Shown here piece after piece: positions 1 through 10,628 of a stretch of DNA of 64,000 nucleotides (within the stretch, counting starts at the first letter, position 1; the number at the start of each line of letters is the position of its first letter). Source of the DNA: Moniliella sp. 'wahieum' (taxonomy: Eukaryota; Basidiomycota; Moniliellomycetes; Moniliellales; Moniliellaceae); contig RSEE01000032.1 of NCBI GenBank assembly GCA_003971905.1, positions 62,001-126,000 on the forward strand, in the 5' to 3' direction. Under the pieces are notes generated by a model. The model had not been told where the DNA came from. It ran no database searches and was given only the letters and a program-made list of their open reading frames with translations. Position numbers and translations under genes: made by a program.

Positions 1-1096
1 TTGCCCCAGTCGTGCACGAACAGTAGCCCTTCTTCATAAACCATGCCACCGCGCCCGTTGTGGGATCAATCAGGCACACTCCGTCAGTGAACTTGACCAA
101 TTGGGCTGTACGGTGTTATGGACCAAGCGGAGGAAAGGACCCCAGATTGCTGGGCATCCCACGCTGAACAGGAAGTTTCGGCAACCACGAATGGGAAGAA
201 TTGAAGGTCCAGAGGTACTTCCTTTTGACCAAATCCCAGGCAAAGAACTCTCTGCCTTGGTGGTGGTGGTATGCCCGGTCCTTTGTATAAGCCTGAGGTA
301 TAAGATCGGAAAACGGAAAAGCATCTTGCTCGAAATATTCTTCACTAGACCCCGCCCCCTCCCTCCAGCCCCAGGTTCCATTGGCTGCGGTTGGTGTCTG
401 TGGAGAAGTGGGGAGTAGCGAACCGCTTGCCTCGTCAAAGTGGAAGTGGAGAGTAGATGATGGTTTGATCAGCCTAGATCGATCGGTATCGAACGCCACC
501 TCCGTCCCATGGATCAGTGGGGGGGCGGCCAGCTCATCAGCATATTCTTCTACATCTTCAAGATCGTTGAATCCGCTGGCACCCTTGACGCAGTCCATAA
601 CCACCTCACCTGTACGAAGAGAGACGGTGCGGTAGCCCGCCGCGTTGAGCAGCAGCATCACACCGAACGAGGGAAGGATGGTAGGAGTCGGGGTGTTTTC
701 GATTTCCCATGGAACAAGCTGGACCACGCATACATATCGTGCCATCGTTACGGGCCGCTTGGGGTGCCCGTGTGAGCCGGGGGTAGCAATCAGGGTGCGG
801 CCCACCTGCTGCGCCATCCCTTCTTGCATGAGCACGACGTCGCGCCAAGTCTTGACCTTCTTCCATGCGGCTGAGCTGATACGGTCGGCCTTGATGTGTG
901 TGGCGCGGGCAGGACCGAATAGCTGCCCGGGCTCGGTAAGCTGGAGCGAGCGTGCCAGGCGCCGCCACAACCACTCGTGCCGGACGACGGCACGCATATG
1001 CTTGCTCAGCGACTCGAGGCGGACGAGCTCTGGAATGGTGAGCACGCGGCAGGACAAGATGTCCCACCATACGTGCTCGGGCAGGTGGACGGACAT
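1..1096 (-). CDS. F-box domain protein, 3' end beyond the window
   Basis: Likely substrate-receptor subunit of an SCF ubiquitin ligase. The first ~45 residues fit an F-box: a start MSVHLPEHVWWDIL, then a leucine-rich helix and a closing WLWRRLAR. The remaining ~280 residues hold no repeat I recognise, so the substrate-binding part is undefined; hydrophobic and aromatic strands (VCVVQLVPWEI, VMLLLNAAGY) suggest a beta-rich fold. The first reading frame stops near base 116, but bases 1-100 keep coding for a plausible C-terminal stretch (VKFTDGVCLIDPTTGAVAWF) that runs off the edge, so the stop is probably a sequence error and the gene is partial. The start ATG at 1096 is the first one before the F-box. 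It is transcribed away from VMA2 across a ~480 bp shared promoter. F-box assignment is moderate; target unknown. Confidence 0.65.
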
Positions 1097-1577
1097 GGTG
1101 GATGGGGCGGGTTGGCGGGTGTTGGGTGGGTGAGGGTGGGAGTCCGGGAGCAGGCGCTGGCCGCATAAGGCCCAAGGCCTAAGGCAGGACTACTAATGAC
1201 TCGTGCTTGACTCACTCGGTCCAGACGAGAGTTCGAGGACATAAATAGTGCCTCCATGTCACGTGCGAGCGGGGCCCGGTGCAGTGACGGGTGACGGGTG
1301 ACGAGTGACGCTCGCCTCGAAACGTTTCATGTGGCCGCGGTGCTGCCCGCCATTCCGCCCCGGCGCAAGCACACTGCCCCTGCGCGCGCTCTGCGTTCCG
1401 CCCGAGTTCGATGGGCGGCGGTGCGGCCGGCGGGCGTTCGTTTGGATTTGCGGCCGTGCATGCCCGCTGGCCCCCGCCCGCCCCTCTGCCCTCCCCCCGT
1501 TCGCCTTCCTCCTACCGCCTCGGCTCACCCCCCCCACCTGTCCCTCTGCCTCTCCGCCGTCGCTGCTGCTGTCCGCC
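1097..1577. promoter_or_regulatory. Divergent promoter region, F-box gene / VMA2
   Basis: No gene seen in these ~480 bases. The part next to VMA2 (about 1480-1577) is strongly C/T-rich on the plus strand, as seen before several other starts in this window. At 1167-1185 lies an AAGGCCCAAGGCCTAAGGC element whose inverted relatives recur downstream of VMA2 at 3502-3530 and 3806-3834. Confidence 0.5.
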
Positions 1578-3149
1578 ATGTCCGACCCCGCCTCAGCGAC
1601 GCCGAGCTCTTCCAGCTCAACGCCTCCGCTGCCGTGCGCAACTTCAACGTCGAGCCCCGTGTCGACTACCGCACGATCAGTGCCATCAACGGGCCCCTGG
1701 TTGTGCTCGAGAATGTAAAGTTCCCCAGCTACTACGAGATTGTCAGCCTTACGCTCCCCGACGGCTCCAAGCGCGGCGGTCAGGTCCTCGAGGTCGCCGG
1801 CAACAAGGCCGTGGTGCAAGTGTTTGAGGGTACCAGCGGCATTGATGTGGCCCGCTCCCCACATTGAGTTTACCGGGGCCAGCATGAAGCTGCCCGTGTC
1901 GGAGGACATGCTGGGCCGTATCTTTAATGGTTCGGGTAACCCTGTCGACAATGGTCCCAAGGTGTTTGCCGAGACTATTTGGACATCAACGGCTCCCCCA
2001 TCAACCCCTACGCGCGTATCTATCCCGAGGAGATGATCCAGACCGGCATCAGCACGATTGACGTGATGAACTCGATTGCCCGTGGCCAAAGATTCCCATC
2101 TTCTCTGCTGCCGGTCTGCCGCACAATGAGATTGCCGCGCAGATTTGCCGGCAGGCTGGTCTTGTCCGTCGCCCCGGTGGCAGCAAGGGCATCCACGACA
2201 CGCACGAGGACAACTTTAACATTGTCTTTGCCGCCATGGGTGTCAATATGGAGACGGCGCGGTTCTTTAAGAACGACTTTGAGTCGAACGGCTCGTTGGA
2301 CCGTGTCACGCTCTTCCTCAACTTGGCCAACGACCCTACGATTGAGCGTATCATCACCCCGCGTCTCGCGCTTACCACGGCCGAATACTTTGCCTACCAA
2401 CTGGAGAAGCACGTGCTTGTCGTGTTGACCGACATGACGTCGTATGCCGATGCGTTGCGTGAGGTGTCGGCGGCGCGAGAGGAGGTGCCTGGTCGTCGTG
2501 GGTACCCCGGGTACATGTACACGGACTTGGCCAACATTTACGAGCGTGCCGGTCGTGTGCAGGGGCAACGGATCGATTACCCAGATTCCGATTCTGACCA
2601 TGCCCACGACGACATGACGCAACCCCATTCCGACTTGACGGGGTACATTACCGAGGGGCAGATCTACGTTGACGGCGCAGCTGCAGAACCGGCAGATCTA
2701 CCCGCCGATCAATGTGCTGCCCTCGCTTTCGCGGCTGATGAAGTCGGCCATTGGGCCGAAGCACACGCGTGCGGACCACGGCGATGTGTCGAACCAGTGT
2801 ACGCCAACTACGCCATTGGTCGTGACGCGGCGGCGATGAAGCGGTGGTGGGAGAGGATGCGCTGAGCGCCGAAGACAAGCTCTCGCTCGAGTTTCTGGAC
2901 AAGTTTGAGAAACAGTTTGTGTCGCAAGGTGCGTACGAGACGCGCACCATCTTTGACTCGCTCGACCTGGCTTGGTCGCTGCTGCGCATCATGCCCAAGG
3001 AGATGCTCAACCGGATCAACCCCAAGATCATCAAGGAGTACTATGCGCGCAAGTCGGCCAAGGCAGACCAGGCTCTCAAGGAGGACGCGGAGAAGAAGGA
3101 CAAGGACACGCGTGACTCGGCGGCCGAGGGCACTCTGATTGACGCGTGA
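1578..3149 (+). CDS. VMA2: V-type proton ATPase subunit B (VMA2)
   Basis: Non-catalytic B subunit of the V1 sector of the vacuolar H+-ATPase, which acidifies vacuole and endosomes. The product is very close to fungal VMA2 over its whole length: N-terminal [53 protein letters not shown], the nucleotide-fold segment [39 protein letters not shown], and the C-terminal helical part ending ...GTLIDA. About 524 codons with no intron, the family length. The ATG at 1578 gives MSDP; restoring one C soon after gives the expected DAELFQLN continuation. Roughly ten single-base breaks are spread along the gene (for example near 1850, 1975, 2090, 2565, 2615 and 2845). Because the protein is conserved on both sides of each break, they look like consensus errors rather than decay. 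PacC, the pH-response regulator, is the next gene downstream. Confidence 0.97.
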
Positions 3150-4493
3150 GCCAGACGCCTGTCGCACCATTGCAGGTGCGCATAATGGCTCTCCCCCGAC
3201 TGGGGGGGGGGGAGGGACTTTTTAATTCTACCTACAATGACCATACTTCCTTCTTTTCCCACGAGGCGAGGCATTTGATAGCGGGACCAGATGAGCCAGC
3301 CGCGCTGGAGGGATTGCCACCGCAAGGGCATGGGTAAGAAAAGGGGCCGCGTCAAGCAGCAGGCAGTACTAAGTGGCATGCTATGACATGAGCCATCAAT
3401 AACAAAGGGGAAGAGCATCCGGCAGTGCTACTCGGTCATGCACGCATCCTCGCACCTGAAAAGCAGAGAGGAATGAAACGTCGAATTGGACTTTCATGCA
3501 TTGGGCCTTGGGCCTTAGGCCTTCTGCCTTATATCAGCGCACGTGCGCGGGCGGAAGAGCATCAGATTCTTCGGAGGACATGCAGTTAATGCCGAGGGAT
3601 ATATGCGACATCTGGGAGGAGCTGAGCCACTGGGGTCTGAAGATGGGCGTGCCGCGAGGTGATGTCTGGCAAGTGAGATCTGAGAGCGACAGCTGGATGG
3701 CAGTCACCCCATCTCGGACGCAGGCGCAGAGAGAGCGAGGGAGATGGACGCAGTGGGGGTGTTTTGCTGGGAAGCGCGTGGGGGCATCGAGCATCCAATG
3801 CTGGGTTAGGCCTTAGGCCGTTGGCCTTGGGCTCAGCCTGAGGGGCGGGCAGCCGGCCCAGTTGGCCTGCAAAGAACAGCGCACTTGGGTTACTAGTTAC
3901 TGTAGGGCACACCTGTTGGTGCCGCGCCAAATTTGCCTCATGCCGTCGCGCTGTCCTCGCCGCCTCAAGCGTCCTCTCCGGCGCCAGGCCGCGCGCAGCA
4001 CAGGGCCGCTCATGCTCTGGCCAGGCTCTGTGCATTGAATATTGAACATTGAACACTGGTACTGACCACAGCGCATGAGCTGGACCTGTACGTTGCGACG
4101 CCGCACCGCCGCCGCAGTGCCGCCCCGTGCCGCTGCCGGCCCGCCCCGAGTCGCTACGGCTTGGCAACAAACACCACACTGCCCCATGCACCACCCCCTT
4201 ACATCCCCCCGCGCTCGCCCGCCGACGCAGCACGGCACACGGCCGCACTAAGCTTCCAAGGTTTCTCCCTGAGCTTGGCCCAGGCCGCATGTGCCACATG
4301 TCAGCATTCGGCCATCCGCATCCCTCCCTCACTCAGCCCCCCCCTGCCTCCCCGCCTGCCCCTCCTCCTCGCCCCGCCCCTCCGCCGCCACCGCCTCCTG
4401 CCTCTCTCCCACCACATCCCCCCGCCCCCCCCCCCCCCACTTCCTGTCCTGCGTTCCACCGCCACCGCCATCCGCATCAGCCCCCCTGCCGCC
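3150..4493. other. Intergenic region VMA2-RIM101
   Basis: No convincing gene. It contains palindromic GGCCTTAGGCC-type elements at 3502-3530 and 3806-3834, a TTGAATATTGAAC motif near 4035, and a long C-rich tract from about 4317 to 4490 that forms the presumed 5' leader of the PacC gene. Translations of the C-rich tract are only Pro/Ser/Ala runs. Confidence 0.5.
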
Positions 4494-6644
4494 ATGGCTC
4501 GCGCCCACCCGCTCCCGCACCCGCTCCCCCACCCGCACTTTGACCCTCACCTCGCCATGCCCATCCATGCGCCGCCGCCTTTGGCTTCCCCCCGCCCGGC
4601 TGCGCCCCAGCCTACCTCGCCCGACCCTCGACGCCCCGCCGCACTCCACCCCTGCCGGTGGGAAGGGTGCAGCCGGGTGTTTGCGTCGGCTGAGCCTCTC
4701 TTTACCCACTTGTGCGAGGACCACGTTGGCCGCAAGTCGACCCGCAACCTCTGCCTCACGTGCAAGTGGAAAGACTGCAAGGTGTCCTGCGCGAAGCGGG
4801 ACCACGTCACGAGCCACCTGCGTGTCCATGTGCCTCTTAAACCCCACTTGTGCGAATGGTGTGGACGCAGTTTCAAGCGCCCCCAGGACCTGAAGAAGCA
4901 TGCGCGCTTCCACCGTCGCTCGCCCGGGCAACCGCAACCCATTGGCCACTCCAATCCCTCACTACGTAACCCCAACATACAGCCAAGACCTCGCCTCTGC
5001 CCCCGCTGGCCCTGTCTACCCTAGTGTCCCCTTCACGCCCACCGCCATGCCAGCACAGCCATCGGCCGTGCCAGCTGTGCCCACCCAGAACCGGTTCAAT
5101 GTGCATGTTCCTCTGGCCCGAGAGTCCCAGGGGTTGTACCCTGCTCCGCTGGCCATCTCCCCCGCCGCCTCGGGAACCTACCCATCCGTGCCAGAGAGTA
5201 CAGTACTCGGGAAAGCGCGACAGGACTCACGAGGCAATGCAGAGTTTGGCGAGCGACATTCGCCGACGCAAAGTTGCGCCAACGTACGATTCGTGTATGT
5301 CATGCTGTGTTTACCTTACTTTCTTTGATTTGCGTGATTGTTTTCTGACATTTTACGCTGCTTCGCAGCGATGGCACAAAGGCTGCAAGATGTGTTCCAA
5401 GGCAACAATCTGGATGAGAAGGCGTTCGTTGCCCTCCTTCAGGCTGTTCAGGAAGAGCGCCCCCCCGCTCCTACCCGCAGATCCAAGCGCCAGCCATAGT
5501 CACACCCCGACGCCGGCACCAGTTCAAAGCTCATACACTGGTGCCTATCCTGCTGTGCCGTCTATGCAAGCACCCTCGGCGGCTGTGACGCAAGCCTTGA
5601 TGCCTCGCACCTCCAGCACGGCTGGTCAGGTGATGAACGCCTCTGCCCCCGCTCCCTCGGCGCCGCAAGATTTGGGTACGCTCAATGAGTTTTTCCTCAA
5701 GCTGGGGCACAGTGTGGCGATTGGAACTGCAAACGTTTATGGAGCAACAGCGGGCTCCCTCCTCGACCACCGTAGCTCCTGCTCCAGCTTCGACCCCGGG
5801 ACTGACTATGACGGAGCAACAACCCATGTACCCTGCCGTGCCACCGAGTGTGCCAGTGTCTGTGACTGCGCCCAGCCCGGGGATGACGCTGTACGCCACC
5901 AACTCTCCTGTGCAGGAAGCGGCCAAAGCAGTCCATTTGTTCTCTTCCTCGCCCAAGTCGCCTAGCTCGATGGCTACCTCGCCTCTTCCGCCGACCAATC
6001 CGTCTCGACGCCGCACGACAGCCCGTCGCCTGCCTCGCCGTTCCCTACAGAGCCCCTCCCATTCAGCATGGAGCAACTCAAGAAGGACGGGTTGGCTTCC
6101 ATCCTTGGGTTTGATCCTAGCATTTCACTGCGCCAACTGCGTCCGCTCAGCCTACTGCGCCCAAGACCACCGGACCCGCACCTGCTGATACGGCTGCGTG
6201 GGATATGCTCTTCCACCCCGCGCTCACGCCCGTTGCACCGTCGACATCCTACTCGCAGATTCCTCAAATTGCACCGGGCCACACGGCCCACAGCACGCCG
6301 GACCAGTACCTTACTTCCCACGCTCTCGGCCGCGCTTTGCCTACTGGCTCTCGCATTTCGTCGCGGGTGGGGGTGGGGTAGGTGTGGCATCCTCAGATCC
6401 CGAATCGGATGCGTCGTCGACGACTTGTGCTTGGCCAACAGCACCCCCGTCTCCTCACCCGAGGCTGCAGTGGTCTCCCTTCCGGCGCCAGTGAGCAAAA
6501 CGCAACTGGAAGCGCATGCGGCGCTGATCCGTCGTATCCTTCGCGCTCAACAGGCCGTGGACTGGGTCCGAGGCCGAGACCAAGACCGTACTCAACGCCG
6601 AGACCGAAACGGTTGAGGCGCTGGGACGGATGCAGCTGACCTGA
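4494..6644 (+). CDS. RIM101: PacC/Rim101 pH-response transcription factor
   Basis: Zinc-finger regulator that activates alkaline-expressed genes after Rim/Pal signalling and proteolytic processing. Three C2H2 fingers lie at about residues 54-140. They are [10 protein letters not shown]...[29 protein letters not shown] and [21 protein letters not shown], the diagnostic PacC set with the long first finger. After a Pro/Ser-rich stretch comes the conserved [14 protein letters not shown] / [13 protein letters not shown] segment, interrupted by a 74-nt GT-AG intron at 5295-5368. The C-terminal half is low complexity and carries four YP(S/A)VP repeats (codons at about 5017, 5179, 5545, 5828), resembling the YPXL/I motifs through which PacC binds PalA/Rim20. 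The start at 4494 has a good Kozak context (GCCGCCATGG). The stop at 6642-6644 follows an acidic tail ending GRMQLT. Several frame breaks lie after the fingers. About 690 codons. Confidence 0.9.
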
Positions 6645-7327
6645 TTCCTTGGTTGTTGATGGATTTTGGCTTTTTTTTTCTCTCTCTCTCCTGTGCCTCA
6701 AGACCGTTTTGGGTGCTGATTGGACACTGTTTCGACCACGTTTCGACCATACTTTGGCACACTATAAACACCTCATTCTCTCGTTTACTTTGTCTCTCCG
6801 TATCACAATCTATACGCACCTCCTTTATCCCCTCTCTCTCCTTACTTCCTTGCTCGTCCCTGCTCTTGTCTTCCTTCCCTTCCCAGCCGGCTCTCTTGTC
6901 GCTGGGACAACAATGTGGCACTGTACCCTACGCCTGACGATGATTGCCGCTCCTTATAAAGAAAAATCTGGCCTTGTACATTCCTTCCCCCTGGTCTGGC
7001 AGGAGGTAGGCCTCTGAGTGAGATCTGATAGATGTCGAGGAGGCGGGTGTAGCAGGGACCGTCCGTGGCACTCGATGAGAGACGTGCCACGCCAAGGCAA
7101 CACTGGGCTTCCTGTCGGTCTCTCGATCGGCGCGCAACTCGCTGCAGCACTAGCAAGGAGGTAGGGGTTATGTAATCTCGTTGGAACGGAGCGCATCATG
7201 CGTCATGCATCATGCTTCAGGCGACACTGCAACGTTGCAACATCCAGCCGAGCATTAGGTAACGCGCGGTTTTTTTTTCTCTTCGCCCAGGCGGGAGCTG
7301 GGTCTGGCATCGCCTTCCCACCACACG
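6645..7327. other. Intergenic region RIM101-RPB6
   Basis: Holds the presumed 3' UTR of PacC (T/C-rich), a TATAAA-like sequence near 6762, a CATGATGCATCATGC-type repeat at 7194-7215, and the palindrome described separately at 7229-7246. No gene seen. Confidence 0.45.
7229..7246. promoter_or_regulatory. Palindromic promoter element TGCAACGTTGCA upstream of RPB6
   Basis: A perfect 12-bp palindrome, TGCAACGTTGCA, begins 99 bp before the RPB6 start codon. A near-identical palindrome begins 99 bp before SF3B5 (43762), with further copies at 21310 and 58208. Position and symmetry suggest a factor-binding site; function is inferred only. Confidence 0.45.
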
Positions 7328-7875
7328 ATGAGCGACCACGAGGGTGACTTTGGCGCGAGGATGCGTACCTCAATGATGCCGACGAGTTTGACCAGGAGAT
7401 GATTGAGGAGCAGCAAGACGAAGCCAACTTCAACCCGTGGAGGAGAACGTGGTGGAGTCGGGGCAACCGTTGGACGGAGAGTGTCGCGTGCGGTGCCCAA
7501 GGACCAGCGCTCGACCCACCCTACATGACCAAAACGAGCGCGCACGTATTTTGGGTACCCGTCATTGCAGATTAGGTACGTTGGATTGCCTTTGTTGTGC
7601 TTTGGTGGTGGGGGTAGGGGGGGGGGGGGGGGGGAGTAGGGATGGGGCGGATGGAGCGACGGAACCGAGGAAGACTGGACCACTGACTTACGTTGTCTCT
7701 TGCTCACTGCGCACTTAGCATGAACGCCCCCGTCCTTGTTCCTGTCGAGGGCGACAGACCCGTTGGCAATCGCGAAGGAGCTGCAAGCCAAGAAGGTGCC
7801 GCTTGTTATCCGCGCTACCTCCCGGATGGGAGCTACGAAGATTGGTCGGTAGAAGAGCTGATGATCACCGACTAG
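7328..7875 (+). CDS. RPB6: RNA polymerase I/II/III subunit ABC23 (Rpb6)
   Basis: Small subunit shared by all three nuclear RNA polymerases. The acidic N-terminus MSDHEGDFG...EFDQEMIEEQQDE matches fungal Rpb6. The conserved core is split by a 143-nt GT-AG intron at 7576-7718: exon 1 ends in PKDQR...MTK..ERARILGTRALQI and exon 2 begins S-MNAPVLV. The C-terminus RYLPDGSYEDWSVEELMITD is nearly identical to other eukaryotes. About 137 residues, typical for the family. At least five single missing bases, mostly G, break the frame before the intron and one or two after it; restoring them gives the expected protein throughout. The intron contains a run of 20 G at 7617-7636. A palindromic element sits ~99 bp upstream of the start. 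Confidence 0.95.
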
Positions 7876-8451
7876 GCTACCGTCTCCGAAAGCCGGATGA
7901 GGGGGGAAGGCGGAGGATGTTGAACGTTGACGGAGACGCAAGAATGCCCCAGTTCGTTTGGGTGGTGGATAACACGGGCCACGTCTCCTTTCGATTATCC
8001 GCCTCCCACCCTCCCTTGCGTGGGTTGGTACCAAAACTGTTCTGCTTGCCCTGCCGAGGCGGCCGCGTTTCTTTCGTGCTCAATCAAATTGTACTACTAG
8101 ACACAGAATCAGCCCGGCGAGCATCACGAGTGGGCCGAGGTGTGCATCCGTTGCTGCTGTTGTAGGCTGGACCCGTCGGAGTGGCAGTGTAGCGTGAGCG
8201 TGAAGGCTGGATGGCCGTGCGTAGGTAGGGGTCGGGGCAGCCTAAGCCGCCGACGTCGATGATGCGGCCCCGTCGTTCGTCCGCTGGGCACCAGCCAAGC
8301 CTCGGCGTGTGAACATTTCACTTGCAGCAGTATTTTTGTTCTTTTCATGTGTGGTAGCACTCGGCAGGCCCTACAGTGCTGGCTCTCTGAATCCAGACGC
8401 TTGCTCGCCCGACGCTGGCAGCCTCCGCTCCTCTCCTGCCCCCAACCATCC
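7876..8451. other. Intergenic region RPB6-DEG1
   Basis: Short gene-free spacer carrying the RPB6 3' UTR and the presumed promoter of the pseudouridine synthase. No gene or clear repeat seen. Confidence 0.4.
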
Positions 8452-10628
8452 ATGCCCTCCGACCTGGCCAGCAAGCGGGCCGAGTACGCCAAGCTCTCCC
8501 ACGAGGAACTGGTTGAGCGTCTGCTCGCAGCCTAGGCACGCACCCCTTCCTCCCCCCGAAACCCGAGGAGGAGCCTCAACCCCCGCTCCAGCCCGCCCCC
8601 TCGCTCCGGGCCAAAAGGGCTGCTGCACTCAAGGGAGAACCCAAGGTGCCTAAGAAACCTACGCGGCCATTCAAAGTGCTCAGTCACCATGCCGCAAAGT
8701 GGCGCTTCGGTTCAGCTACGGGAACCGTACCTGGGCTTGGCGGCGCAGAACGGGATTGATACGTTGCTGCCGCTGGTGCCTGGGGAGGTGGGGAAAGCGG
8801 ATCAAGTAGGTCCGGGGACCAACTCGGTGGAAGCTGTGTTGTGGCCGCGTTGGTACAGGCGCGTTTGGTGGACCCTGAACAGGGGATGGAAGGAGCTGGC
8901 TTTTCCAGGTGCGGGCGCACGGATCGCGGTGTATCAGCGGCTGGGCAAGTGGTCAGTTTGTGGCTACGAAGCAAGCGTGTGGACGAGTGGGAAGCGCGCA
9001 AGGTAGAGCGGAGAGAATGGTTGCGCGGTATGAAGCGGTCCGAGGAAGGGACGAAATATTACTTCGCACCCGCTGCTTGACAAAGAAGGGAGACCAATCC
9101 CATTTGTTCCAGCAGCCGAGGAACTGCCATATGTGCATACGCTCAACCGCATTCTTCCCTCCACGATCCAGATTACGGGTTGGTCTCCCGTCCGGGCCGA
9201 CTTTAGCTCGCGCTTTGACTGTCGCTACCGGCACTACAAGTACTTCTTTTTCGGGCGCTCCCCCGGCGCTCCGCAGTCTGAGCGCGACGGCTGTACCTGG
9301 GATCCACAATGCCGGGAGTGAGTTGAACATTGGTGCGATGCGCCAGGCCGCCGCTCGTTTCTTGGGCGAACACGATTTCCGCAACTTGTGCCAAGATGGT
9401 ACCGGAAAAACAAATTACCAACTTCGTCGCCGCATCGATGGGGTGAGCATTGACCTTGTCGACCATGGGGCCGCTCCGTCGCGTGCCGGGGGACGACCCA
9501 GCGCTGAGTTCTACGGTTCAAGCGTACACGGACGACAACCGCGCTTCTCCTCCAGCGGGGGAGGAAGGAAAGTGGGAAGAAATGTTTGTGCTCAACCTAC
9601 GCGGCACTGCGTTCCTCTACCACCAAGTCCGCCACATGGTCGCTGTTCTCTTCATGGTTGGTGCCGGGTTGGAGGAACCGACCGTGGTGGATGAACTGTG
9701 AATGTCAAGACTGGTGCGGTGGCGGCGGATCGATTGGCGTGCGCCTGGCTGGCTTGCGAACAGGGCCGGATGCAGAACAAACGATCAACACATGGTCGTC
9801 CTCCCTGGTTCCACTGCCACTTCCATGGCAGGCTTCACAGCAGCGGACGAGGACCGTGCGCGCGCAGCACAGATGCGGCAAGCTGCCGAAACGGCCATGG
9901 CAGCTGCTCACCCTGCTACACAGCCGAACCTCGCACAGCTGAGCCAGGAAGTAGGACCGACCGGCCGAGGCCCAGACCCAGACCGAGATGGCGCACGAAT
10001 CAGCCTTGGAACAGCTCTACCACTCCCTGACGGTGATTGAGGGACGTCCGACGTACGAGATGGCATCGGATGCGCCGTTGATGTTGTGGGATTGCGGGTT
10101 CAAGCGACGGATGTACAATGGCGTGCTGGGCATACGATGGCCCACTGCTTCCCCCTGGGGAAGCGGTAACTGACGAGTGGGCCCTGAAGCAGATTGGCCT
10201 GCGGTGGTAGCCTCGGCGGGCGCACCAACAAGCAGAAGAACATGGTGACATGGCCGTCAGCAGTCTCTCTTTGGGTTTGCACGCGTCCTGGGTACGAAGC
10301 GCGATCAAGGCCCAACTGTATCGCCACTTTGTCTTTCAGCCCCGACTGCTCTTCGGGGGGATGGGTGCCAGCGTCTACCCTGTACCATCATGCACGACGA
10401 CCGACCCTCATCCCTCCCCCGCGGAAGAGGGTAGGGCGGGGGCCAGCGCATCCTCCTTCCTATGGGCATGCTACCTCGCGCTCGGGCCAGCCAGGGTGGA
10501 CACCAATGGCCCAATTAAAGCGGGACGATCCGCCGGAAGTGCGAAACGAGCGCTTCCGCACGGAAAAGGCGTGGAAGATGGAACGACGCGCTCGGAAGGT
10601 CGAGGCGAAGCGGCAGGCGCAAGCATAG
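8452..10628 (+). CDS. DEG1: tRNA pseudouridine(38/39) synthase, Deg1/Pus3 type
   Basis: TruA-family enzyme converting U38/U39 in the tRNA anticodon stem to pseudouridine. The catalytic-aspartate motif [20 protein letters not shown] is intact. It is followed by [45 protein letters not shown], and [20 protein letters not shown], then [12 protein letters not shown]. The Deg1/Pus3-specific C-terminal segment [16 protein letters not shown] lies near 10060. The tail [20 protein letters not shown] ends at the stop 10626-10628. The N-terminus from ATG 8452 ([20 protein letters not shown]) is charged, then Pro/Glu-rich. At about 725 codons the gene is longer than the ~440-residue yeast enzyme. Part of the excess is an Ala/Gln/Asp-rich insert of ~100 codons (about 9730-10010) just before the YEMASD motif, and part is a low-complexity stretch around 10330-10490. 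Numerous single-base frame breaks occur. Confidence 0.92.

Noticed and set aside
4161-4493. Upstream in-frame ATG for the PacC gene at 4161
   Set aside because: It would add ~110 residues of C-tract translation. The ATG at 4494 has a far better context and gives the expected spacing to the fingers.
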